The notes under the pieces: model-generated
What the model saw: the letters and a program-made list of their open reading frames with translations, nothing else
What the model was told of the DNA's origin: nothing
Databases searched by the model: none
Source: Verrucomicrobiales bacterium
GTDB taxonomy: Bacteria; Verrucomicrobiota; Verrucomicrobiia; Limisphaerales; JAFMIX01
Reading direction: 5' to 3'
Assembly (NCBI GenBank): GCA_017853785.1
Contig: JAFMIX010000158.1
Span: forward strand, 1 to 5,491
DNA: 5,491 nt
Program-made: the position numbers and the translations under genes
Shown here: in pieces, positions 1 to 5,491 of the stretch
How positions within the stretch are numbered: the first letter of the stretch is position 1
How the letters are laid out: each line of letters begins with the position of its first letter

Positions 1-167
1 AAGGCTTTGCCGGCGGCGTAAATGACGGCTCAACCGACGGGGGCTTCGGTGATGGTGAGAGTGAAGCCGAATTTTTTCGCGGCGGCGCGGAGGACCTGAA
101 TGGCTTCGCGCATGACTTCGGGGCCGATGCCGTCTCCGGCGAGGGCTGCGATTTTGTAGGATTTCAT
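1..167 (-). pseudogene. leuB: LeuB-like 3-isopropylmalate dehydrogenase, 5' end only, with in-frame TGA at codon 46
   Basis: The product begins MKSYKIAALAGDGIGPEVM, the N-terminal nucleotide-binding strand and GDGIGPEV motif of the isocitrate/isopropylmalate dehydrogenase family. The residues up to EAPVG fit LeuB better than Icd. LeuB oxidises and decarboxylates 3-isopropylmalate with NAD in the cytoplasm, the third step of leucine synthesis. After Gly45 a TGA (bases 32-30) stands where LeuB normally has the second Gly of a VGGAA motif. The same frame then continues AVIYAAGKA, which still matches the family pattern (compare GGAAIDxxGxPLP), so the lesion is a base substitution, not a frameshift. 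The gene runs off the window at base 1, so only about 55 codons of a normal 350-370 are visible. The start is ATG 37 bp after the kinase stop, with no Shine-Dalgarno motif. It could be a true pseudogene or a sequence error near a contig end. Tartrate or isocitrate dehydrogenase is a less likely identity. Confidence 0.75.
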
Positions 168-196
168 AACAATGAATTTCGAACGGAATGGGGCGC

Positions 197-219
197 GACC
201 CGGTTTATTCCCCGGGGTC
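197..219 (-). other. Potential hairpin spanning the kinase stop codon
   Basis: Read on the minus strand, GACCCCGG and CCGGGTC can pair as seven base pairs with one bulged C around the 8-base loop GGAATAAA. The loop holds part of the last Glu codon and the TAA stop of the hybrid kinase. No T-tract follows, so it does not look like an intrinsic terminator. It could be a processing or attenuation structure, or chance in GC-rich DNA. Confidence 0.25.
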
Positions 220-1713
220 GGCTAGGGCGTTTTTGACTTTGATGAGGAGTTCGCGGCTGGTGAACGGTTTCTGGAGATAGGCAATATCGTTCTCGTCCTT
301 GCCGGGGAAGACGTAGCCGCTGGTGCGCAGGATGCGGAGGTCGGGCACGGTCTTGCGGGCTTGCTCGACGAGTTCGCGGCCGCTCATGCCAGGCATGACG
401 AGGTCGGTGATGAGCAGATCAATGGGCGGCTCGTTTTTGGCGAGGATTTCCAGAGCTTTCTGACCGCTGTTGGCGGTGATGACCTTGTAGCCGAAGGCGG
501 ACATGATGGCCTGGCCCATCGTGAGGAGCAGGTCTTCGTCGTCTACCATGAGGATGGTTTCGGCGCCCTTGAGCTCGTGGTTGTCGAAGGAGGTGGCTTG
601 CAGGACCTTGCTGTCTGCCGGAAGATAGACGCGCACAGAGGTGCCGCCGCCGGGCTGGCTGGAAACAGCTACGCCGCCGCCGTGGTTGCTGATGACGCCG
701 TAGACCCACGCGAGACCAAGGCCGCGGTGCGGGGCTTTCTTGGTGGTAAAAAAGGGTTCAAAGATGCGGGGCAACACTTCCGCCGGGATACCGCAGCCGG
801 TGTCGGTGATTTCCGCACAGATGTAGCTGCCGGCGGGGAGCTGGACGTTGCGGTCCTGGGTGGGCTGGGTCAGTTCGAGGTTGCGGGACTGGATGGTGAT
901 GCGGCCGTCTTTGCCAAGGGCTTGGAGGGAATTTTCGAGGATGCGGGCGAAGACCTGCTGGAGCTTGGCCTCGTCGAATTTGGCGGCGTAAAGTTTGCGG
1001 CCGAGCTGCAATTGCCAAGTGGCCTTGCCGGGCGCGGAGTTCTGGAACAGTTCGGCGGTGCGTTGCAGCAATTGGTTGAGGTTGCCGGCAGCCTGGGCGC
1101 GGGTTTCTTTTTCCTGACGGCTGAAGGCGGCGAGGTCGCTGGCGATCTCAGCGGCGCGCGCGGCGGATTTTTCCACTTCGACGAGGGAGGCGCGCCAGGG
1201 ATGGTCCGCCTCGGCGCGGCTGAGCAGGAGCGAGGTGTGGCCGAGGATGCTGGTGAGCGCGTTGTTGAAATCCAGCGCCATGGTGCGGGCGAGCTGGAGG
1301 GCGCAATCAAGCTTTTGTTTCTGGATGAGGGCGGCGTTGTCGCTGGAGCCGGTGGCGCTGGGCGGGGCGGGGCGGGTTTCCGGCGGCGGCGGGAGGAGCT
1401 GCAGGAGGAATTGCGGCTGTCCCTCGTGGGTGAACTGGCACAGCGAGGTGACGAGGACTACGGGGTTGCCGTTCTGCCCCAGAAAATTCAGCGGCGCGGT
1501 CCCGTGCGCGGCACGCGACCAGTCGTTGAGAAAATCTTTGGGTGCAGTGGAATTGCCCGTGCCCCAGATGTCCGCGAGCCGCCCCGTGCCGCTCTTCACC
1601 GGCGCGCCAAAGACGCCGGTGGCGGCGGCGTTGCCGTGGCGGATCCGCCCTTCGGCATCCAGCAGCAGCACCGGCCAGTCGGCTTGGTTAAAGGCGAGAA
1701 CGACTTCGGACAT
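205..1713 (-). CDS. PAS-histidine kinase-receiver hybrid protein lacking the phospho-acceptor His
   Basis: The 502-residue protein has no membrane segment and should be a cytoplasmic sensor. A PAS-like domain (about 5-108, with LLLDAEGRIRHGNAA at 16-30) leads through a Pro-rich linker (108-124) to a dimerisation helix pair (about 133-200) and an ATPase domain (about 245-365). This carries an N box (ENSLQAL, Asn261), G1 box DTGCGIP (304-310), F box IFEPFFTTK (317-325) and G2 region HRGLGLA (329-335). A C-terminal receiver (about 385-498) is complete: acidic residues Asp391/Asp392, phospho-acceptor Asp437 in TDLVMPGMSG, Ser465 in TSGY, and Lys482 in QKPF. The H box, normally AHDFNN in this NtrB-like family, reads ALDFNN, so the His is Leu147. 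The G2 box also lacks its usual leading Gly-Thr. It may be a pseudokinase or phosphatase whose receiver is phosphorylated by another kinase. The ATG is firm because a TGA directly precedes it in frame. There is no DNA-binding output domain and no partner regulator in the window. Confidence 0.93.
   Translation of the reverse strand: MSEVVLAFNQADWPVLLLDAEGRIRHGNAAATGVFGAPVKSGTGRLADIWGTGNSTAPKDFLNDWSRAAHGTAPLNFLGQNGNPVVLVTSLCQFTHEGQPQFLLQLLPPPPETRPAPPSATGSSDNAALIQKQKLDCALQLARTMALDFNNALTSILGHTSLLLSRAEADHPWRASLVEVEKSAARAAEIASDLAAFSRQEKETRAQAAGNLNQLLQRTAELFQNSAPGKATWQLQLGRKLYAAKFDEAKLQQVFARILENSLQALGKDGRITIQSRNLELTQPTQDRNVQLPAGSYICAEITDTGCGIPAEVLPRIFEPFFTTKKAPHRGLGLAWVYGVISNHGGGVAVSSQPGGGTSVRVYLPADSKVLQATSFDNHELKGAETILMVDDEDLLLTMGQAIMSAFGYKVITANSGQKALEILAKNEPPIDLLITDLVMPGMSGRELVEQARKTVPDLRILRTSGYVFPGKDENDIAYLQKPFTSRELLIKVKNALADPGE
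1360..1376 (+). other. Potential G-quadruplex motif inside the kinase gene
   Basis: The plus strand reads GGGCGGGGCGGGGCGGG: four runs of three or four G separated by single C bases, a textbook short-loop quadruplex pattern. It lies on the template strand of the kinase gene and encodes part of the Pro/Ala linker (RPAPPSA). The simplest explanation is Pro and Ala codons in GC-rich DNA. Any structural effect on transcription or replication is inference. Confidence 0.4.
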
Positions 1714-1758
1714 TCAGAAAGTCACACTAACGGAAACGGGGAAATTTACCAGCTTGAA

Positions 1759-1779
1759 GACGCCCGGCTTCACGGGGTC
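1759..1779 (-). other. Potential hairpin spanning the stop codon of the anchored helical protein gene
   Basis: On the minus strand GACCCCG and CGGGCGTC can pair as seven base pairs with one bulged C around the loop TGAAGC, which begins with the TGA stop of the upstream gene. The following bases are TTCAAGC, not a T-tract, so intrinsic termination is not supported. The layout resembles the hairpin at the end of the kinase gene. Confidence 0.25.
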
Positions 1780-3257
1780 GTCCGGTCGGGGCTGGCGGCG
1801 GGCGGCGCGTTGGTGGGGGCGGGCAGGCCGAGAGCGGTGCGGAGCGGAAGCGCGAGTTCGGGGGGGAAGCCGCGCTCGGGGTCGAGCACGCGGCGGAGGA
1901 CGTCCTGCTTGATGCTGTTCAAAGGAGGGATGCTGATGCGTTCGCCGGTGCCTTCCGTTTTGCTCCGATAGCGGACCCAGATTTTCTGGGCCATCCGTTC
2001 AAACCCCGTCGCGCGGTCGTCGTTGCCGATGGCGAGGCTGTAGTAGTAGGTAGTGAGCAATCCTTCGAGCAACATCTTGGTCTTGTCGCGCGAGGTGTCG
2101 CCCACTTCTTCCTCGATGCGCGCATAGACGTATTCGTCGAGCGTGATTTTGCCGGGCAGGCTGTCAGGGCGGCTGACCAGCGGCTTTTCCGGGTAGGCCC
2201 TTCCCAGATAAGCAAACCACTGGGCTGCTTCCGCCTCGCGGTTGTAGGTGTAGAGGTAGTAGACGGCGTCGCGCAAAAAGTTGCGGTGGCCCACGACGAT
2301 CTGGTCGCGGTTCTTGGCGTCGTCGCGCATGGCTTGTTCGTAAGCGTCGTTGGCCTTGCCGATGATTGCGAGGTTGGGAGCGAGGTCGAGGAGCTTGCCG
2401 TTGGCGGAGGCAATTGCGCGGCCGCGCACGACGGCGATCTGCATGGATTGATAGATCATCCGGTGCAGTTGGATCAGATCCTCCGGGTTGACGCGTTCGG
2501 GGTTGGCTTGGGCCACCGCGAGGCCGCGCGCCGCCCAGTAGATCGCGTGCGCCTCCGGCAGCCGCCATTCCATCGGCCCGAAACGCCGGTCCACATCCTG
2601 CATGAACGCGGGATCGAGCTTGTAGATTTCGCCTAACTTCCGGGTGGCGACGCGCGCTTCGGGCGTCTGCGGTGAGATCAACGCGGCGTAATCCGGCGCG
2701 TTGGTGGGGAAAAACTGATACATCTCCTCGAACCACGCGCGTTTGTAATACATGTTCGCATCGTCCATATTCGCGCCCATCTTGTGCTGGAAGAAACCCG
2801 CCAGCTCGCGGTAAAGCAGGAGTTCGTTCGGGTTGTAACGCAGCCCTTCATCGCGCAGCAGGGAGATGCCGCGTTGCACCCAGTTCCACCGGTCGGAGTA
2901 ATCCTTGAATTTGACCGAGATGTTGTAAGCCATGTTCCAACCCTGGACTATCCAGACCTGCACGAAATGCGGCTCGAGTTTGGTGATCCAGTCCGCCAGT
3001 TGCGCCATTTCGAAAAACTTGTCGTTGTCCTGCAATTCCGAGGCGCGGATCCAAAGCGCATTGGCGATCAAACCGCGAAAACCGCCCAGGGCGACGGTGG
3101 TGAATGCCAGCAGCGGCGGCGCATTCTCCAGCGGCGTCACGCGCGTGAGGCCCAGTGTCTCGCGGTCGTGATTCAGCGCAGTCTGCACGCGCGAAATGCC
3201 CGCCAACAGCAGGGCCGCGAGCAACAGGAGCAGGATTTGTTTCAGCCGACGGTTCAT
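1770..3257 (-). CDS. Membrane-anchored helical protein of unknown function, partner of the ABC transporter
   Basis: The 495-residue product starts MNRRLKQ and then has one hydrophobic segment (about 8-22), a signal anchor or signal peptide placing the rest outside the cytoplasmic membrane. The body is rich in Trp, Tyr and Ala and looks almost entirely helical, like a degenerate TPR or other helical-repeat fold. Conspicuous motifs are VALGGFRGLIANALWIRA (55-72), FVQVWIVQGWNMAYN (98-112) and FGPMEWRLPEAHAIYWAARG (226-245). I recall similar motifs in uncharacterised verrucomicrobial and planctomycetal proteins, but no function is known to me. The tail (479-495) is Pro/Ala-rich. No catalytic motif is visible. 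The start is the ATG that overlaps the permease stop as ATGA. The frame stays open upstream, but those codons give an Arg/Pro-rich stretch inside the permease gene and no signal sequence. Translational coupling suggests it works with the ABC transporter, perhaps as an extracytoplasmic scaffold or substrate-handling subunit. Confidence 0.88.
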   Translation of the reverse strand: MNRRLKQILLLLLAALLLAGISRVQTALNHDRETLGLTRVTPLENAPPLLAFTTVALGGFRGLIANALWIRASELQDNDKFFEMAQLADWITKLEPHFVQVWIVQGWNMAYNISVKFKDYSDRWNWVQRGISLLRDEGLRYNPNELLLYRELAGFFQHKMGANMDDANMYYKRAWFEEMYQFFPTNAPDYAALISPQTPEARVATRKLGEIYKLDPAFMQDVDRRFGPMEWRLPEAHAIYWAARGLAVAQANPERVNPEDLIQLHRMIYQSMQIAVVRGRAIASANGKLLDLAPNLAIIGKANDAYEQAMRDDAKNRDQIVVGHRNFLRDAVYYLYTYNREAEAAQWFAYLGRAYPEKPLVSRPDSLPGKITLDEYVYARIEEEVGDTSRDKTKMLLEGLLTTYYYSLAIGNDDRATGFERMAQKIWVRYRSKTEGTGERISIPPLNSIKQDVLRRVLDPERGFPPELALPLRTALGLPAPTNAPPAASPDRTTP

Positions 3258-4639
3258 TGGGTGACTTGCGCTGTGGCCAGCTCGCGGCGGCGGAACAGGA
3301 CCATGCCGACCAGCGCGAAAAATCCGCCGAGCAGCAGCACAATCTGCGCGAACGCCCGCCCCAGCTCGCTCCAAGTGATGCTGCGGCCGCTGCTCAAGGA
3401 GTCAATCGGCGAAAAGCCTTTCACGAGGTTGATGATCACCAGCGCGCCCTTGAATACCGGCAGCGCTACGCCGTCGATGATCGAGCGGCCGGCGATGCCG
3501 CTCTCTTCGTCCACGCCCGCGACGGTGCCGTTCTCCACCGCATTCGCCATCGTGCCGCTCGAAAGCCCCATGACCAGGACTGCCAGCGAGAAAAACGCCG
3601 CCACCGGGAACGACAACTGGCTCGCTGCCGCCAGCCCGATGGCTGCCAGTAATCCCATCCAGCAGAAAATGATACCCAGCCCGCGCAGAAAATTTCCCCC
3701 GAAACCGCCGGTGCGATACAGCACCTCCATACCGTCCTCCAGTGGGAACAGCAGGGTGGTGCGGTTCGGATTCGCGAAGACAATCGTGAGCATACCTTTC
3801 TCGTCCAAAAGATTTGCGGGAATCGCAAACTCGTGGAACGTGTCCGGGGCCAGACTCATCGGTTCGAGCCGCGTGACCTGCGGCGTCTCGGGAGTTCCCA
3901 CCTGCCAGAGCGCGGTGAAGGTCCCGCCCGCGCTCGACTGCGCGGCGTTGAATTTCACCCGTAGTTGCAATGGCACATCGCGCAGGCTGTCTTTCGCCGA
4001 ACCCAAATCGATCTGCCAGATGCGTGCCTGGCCGGGCGTCACGATCTGCCACGCCGTTTTGACCTGCTCGCGGATCTGCTTCCGCACTTCGGAAATCTCC
4101 GCTGCGGAAACGGGGCTGTTCTTCAACCGCTTGGTCAATTCCTGTTCCGTTGTGGCGTTGATTTCGTTTTCCCAACTGCGCTCCTTCGCCGAGCCGCGCG
4201 CCACGAGGACTTCGCTCCGCAACTTCGCCTGTTCCGGCGCCGGCAGCTTGGTGGCGCGCCATTGCAACAGGCCGTAGACCGCCCCGCCCGCGAGCAGCAG
4301 GAGTGCCGCATTCAGCGACATGATACCGAGCCATTTGCCCATCCAGATCTGCCAGCGTGCGATGGGCTTCACCGCGAGCAGCTGCATCTGGCACTCCTCG
4401 ATGTCGCGCGCCAGCGTGCCGCACGCCAGCCATAACGTGGACAAGCCGAGCAAGCCCGTGATTGCGCCGAGCGTGTAAGTCAGGAGAATCTGCGTGAAGC
4501 CGCTCGCCGTGCCGTCATCCTTGATCAGGATCGGCAAGCCCACCACCGCCGCAAGCAACAGCCCGGCGATGACCAGGAACAACCTGAACCGCAGCGCGGC
4601 TTTCCAGGTCAACCATGCGATGGCGAGGAGTCTTTGCAT
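3254..4639 (-). CDS. ABC-2 family (NosY-like) transporter permease with large extracytoplasmic domain
   Basis: This 461-residue protein has six likely membrane segments: about 20-39, 48-77, 103-126, 317-339, 343-368 and 427-448. Between segments 2 and 3 lies the stretch ARDIEECQMQLLAVKPIARW (77-96) followed by QIWMGKWLG, the cytoplasmic coupling-helix pattern (xRE...LL..KPi.R....GK) of ABC-2 permeases such as NosY. Between segments 3 and 4 is an extracytoplasmic domain of about 190 residues: a charged helical, possibly coiled-coil part (about 135-197), then a strand-rich part (about 205-310) ending in FPLEDGMEVLYRTGG. The C-terminus is cytoplasmic (FRRRELATAQ). It should form the membrane path for the ATPase encoded upstream; the substrate cannot be read from sequence. 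The chosen ATG fits the hydrophobic N-terminus. An alternative in-frame ATG at 4687 would add 16 residues encoded only by the palindromic repeat and is rejected. No Shine-Dalgarno motif precedes the start. The stop overlaps the next gene as ATGA. Confidence 0.92.
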   Translation of the reverse strand: MQRLLAIAWLTWKAALRFRLFLVIAGLLLAAVVGLPILIKDDGTASGFTQILLTYTLGAITGLLGLSTLWLACGTLARDIEECQMQLLAVKPIARWQIWMGKWLGIMSLNAALLLLAGGAVYGLLQWRATKLPAPEQAKLRSEVLVARGSAKERSWENEINATTEQELTKRLKNSPVSAAEISEVRKQIREQVKTAWQIVTPGQARIWQIDLGSAKDSLRDVPLQLRVKFNAAQSSAGGTFTALWQVGTPETPQVTRLEPMSLAPDTFHEFAIPANLLDEKGMLTIVFANPNRTTLLFPLEDGMEVLYRTGGFGGNFLRGLGIIFCWMGLLAAIGLAAASQLSFPVAAFFSLAVLVMGLSSGTMANAVENGTVAGVDEESGIAGRSIIDGVALPVFKGALVIINLVKGFSPIDSLSSGRSITWSELGRAFAQIVLLLGGFFALVGMVLFRRRELATAQVTQ

Positions 4640-4649
4640 CAGAAATTTA

Positions 4650-4727
4650 ATCCGCGAATTGCGCGAATTGTCGCCAATTGAAACCAACCAAATGAAAAAT
4701 TCGTGGTCATTCGCGTAATTCGCGGAT
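4650..4727. repeat. Palindromic intergenic repeat with CGCGAATT 9-mer units
   Basis: Two 30-base arms (4650-4679 and 4698-4727) are inverted copies matching at 24 of 30 positions, separated by 18 bases. The plus-strand left arm contains a perfect tandem 9-mer CGCGAATTG (4653-4661 and 4662-4670). The right arm contains the related units ATTCGCGTA and ATTCGCGGA (4709-4726). It fills nearly all of the 91-bp gap between ATPase and permease genes and ends 10 bases before the permease ATG, so the mRNA could fold into a long stem there. Related CGxGAATT-type palindromes are, as I recall, scattered in intergenic regions of many Verrucomicrobiota and Planctomycetota genomes, and translate to spurious peptides such as IRAIRGLNF, as here. 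Whether this copy belongs to a multi-copy family needs the genome. Confidence 0.8.
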
Positions 4728-4730
4728 AAG

Positions 4731-5491
4731 TCACTTCTTCTTCCCCAGCAGTGAAGAGAGCTTCTCGTCTGCCTTTGACAAGTCCACCGGCTTTTCCGGT
4801 TCGGGCGCGGGCTGCACCGGCGCGGCGGGCGCGGACGGGGTCTGTGTGAGCGCCGCCAGCTTGGTTTCGTTCACGGCGGGCGCGGCGCTTGGTGGCGCGG
4901 GCGCGACGGGCGTCTCTTGGGGCAGCGTGAGTTTCTCCAAAACTTTCGTGGCCGCCGCGTCCGGCGTCGCTTCCCCGCGTAGATAGGCCGCCACGCGCGC
5001 GCCGGATTGCGCCCCGCTCGTCTCCGCCGCGGCCTGCTTGGCCTTGGCGACCACGGCGAGAAAGTAGCTTTCCAGATTCTGCGTCGGGTTGTCCACGCGA
5101 ACCTTGTCCGCGGCGACGTCTTTGCGGATGATTTCCAGCACGCGCTCCATCGTCGCGCGCGGCAACGTGGGCGTCGTGATGCGCAGCGTGTCTGGGGTGG
5201 CGAGCAATTCCTTCAACGTGCCCGCCGCCTGGATTTTCCCGCCGTAATAGATTACCACGCGGTCGCACACGTCCTCCACGTCGGAGAGCAAGTGGCTGCT
5301 CAAGATCACCGTCTTGCCGCGGCGCGCTAGGGCGAGGATCAAATCCTTCACCTCGCGGCAGCCGATGGGGTCGAGGCCGGCGGTCGGTTCGTCGAGAATG
5401 ACGAGGTCGGGGTCGTTGATGAGCGCCTGCGCGAGCCCGATGCGGCGCTGCATGCCCTTGGAAAATTCGCCGACGGCGCGGGTGCGCGTCT
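4731..5491 (-). CDS. ABC transporter ATP-binding protein, 5' end outside the window
   Basis: Only the last 252 codons are present. Numbering from the first whole visible codon (TRTRAVGEFSKGMQRR), they contain the ABC signature FSKGM (9-13), the Walker B motif LVILDEP (29-35) with catalytic Glu34, the D-loop AGLDP (37-41) and the switch His66 in LSSHLLSDVEDVCDRV. The Walker A and Q-loop, roughly 120-140 residues, lie beyond base 5491. The pattern fits the DrrA/CcmA/NosF-type subfamily that pairs with ABC-2 permeases, and such a permease is the next gene. The ATPase would power transport at the inner face of the membrane. After the core comes a strand-helix domain (about 100-150), then a long extension rich in Pro and Ala (about 190-235) ending in a Lys tail (SSLLGKKK). 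This makes the protein longer than the usual 300-320 residues of the family. The stop is TGA at 4733-4731, just before the palindromic repeat. Confidence 0.95.
   Translation of the reverse strand, partial: TRTRAVGEFSKGMQRRIGLAQALINDPDLVILDEPTAGLDPIGCREVKDLILALARRGKTVILSSHLLSDVEDVCDRVVIYYGGKIQAAGTLKELLATPDTLRITTPTLPRATMERVLEIIRKDVAADKVRVDNPTQNLESYFLAVVAKAKQAAAETSGAQSGARVAAYLRGEATPDAAATKVLEKLTLPQETPVAPAPPSAAPAVNETKLAALTQTPSAPAAPVQPAPEPEKPVDLSKADEKLSSLLGKKK

Noticed and set aside
30..32. TGA read as glycine (recoded genetic code) in leuB
   Set aside because: TGA serves as the stop of the ATPase, permease and anchored-protein genes, including a normal ATGA overlap. A point mutation or sequence error in leuB is the simpler reading.
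197..219. Intrinsic terminator after the kinase gene
   Set aside because: A stem exists but it overlaps the stop codon and no T-tract follows, so Rho-independent termination is not supported.
1714..1769. Promoter for the kinase gene in the 56-bp gap
   Set aside because: TGGTAAATT could be an extended -10 element, but no convincing -35 sequence is spaced from it. The evidence is too weak to annotate.
361..1971. Long open frame of 536 codons on the plus strand, antisense to the kinase gene
   Set aside because: It is Gly/Ala/Arg-rich with no recognisable domain, lies opposite a gene with clear kinase and receiver motifs, and runs into the next gene. This is typical of antisense frames in GC-rich coding DNA.
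3258..3374. Upstream ATG adding 39 residues to the anchored helical protein
   Set aside because: The added residues are Arg/Ala/Pro-rich, lie inside the permease gene in another frame, and would bury the signal anchor. The ATGA overlap start is far more natural.
2784..4277. Long open frame of 497 codons on the plus strand, antisense to the permease and the anchored protein
   Set aside because: It spans the junction of two well-supported minus-strand genes, is Ser/Arg/Pro-rich and has no domain or membrane pattern.
4640..4687. Upstream ATG adding 16 residues to the permease
   Set aside because: The extra residues are encoded by the palindromic repeat, and the ATG at 4639 starts the expected hydrophobic N-terminus.

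Overview
The window reads as a piece of a GC-rich bacterial chromosome with every gene on the minus strand, so it is transcribed from high to low coordinates. The best guess for the lineage is Verrucomicrobiota or a relative in the PVC group. This rests on the resemblance of the 1770-3257 product to an uncharacterised protein family I associate with that group, on the CGCGAATT-type palindromic intergenic repeat, and on the Shine-Dalgarno-poor start sites. It is an inference, not a database result.

In transcription order: (1) 4731-5491, the C-terminal two-thirds of an ABC transporter ATPase, with its start and Walker A outside the window; (2) 4640-4730, a 91-bp gap almost filled by an imperfect palindrome with two 30-bp arms; (3) 3254-4639, an ABC-2 (NosY-like) permease with a large extracytoplasmic domain; (4) 1770-3257, a membrane-anchored, mostly helical protein of unknown function whose start overlaps the permease stop (ATGA); (5) 205-1713, a PAS / histidine-kinase / receiver hybrid protein; (6) 1-167, the first codons of a LeuB-like 3-isopropylmalate dehydrogenase, interrupted by an in-frame TGA.

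Genes 1, 3 and 4 look like one export or envelope-remodelling module: a cytoplasmic ATPase, a membrane permease, and an anchored helical partner whose translation is coupled to the permease. The hybrid kinase follows after 56 bp and leuB after another 37 bp. They may share the transcript, but nothing in the sequence ties them functionally to the transporter.

The points most worth checking are the missing phospho-acceptor histidine of the kinase (Leu147 in the HDFNN-type box, with an intact receiver), the premature stop in leuB close to the window edge, the dispersed-type palindrome inside the ABC operon, and the unnamed anchored partner protein. No RNA genes, CRISPR arrays, insertion sequences or origins were seen, and no stretch over 300 bases lacks a gene.
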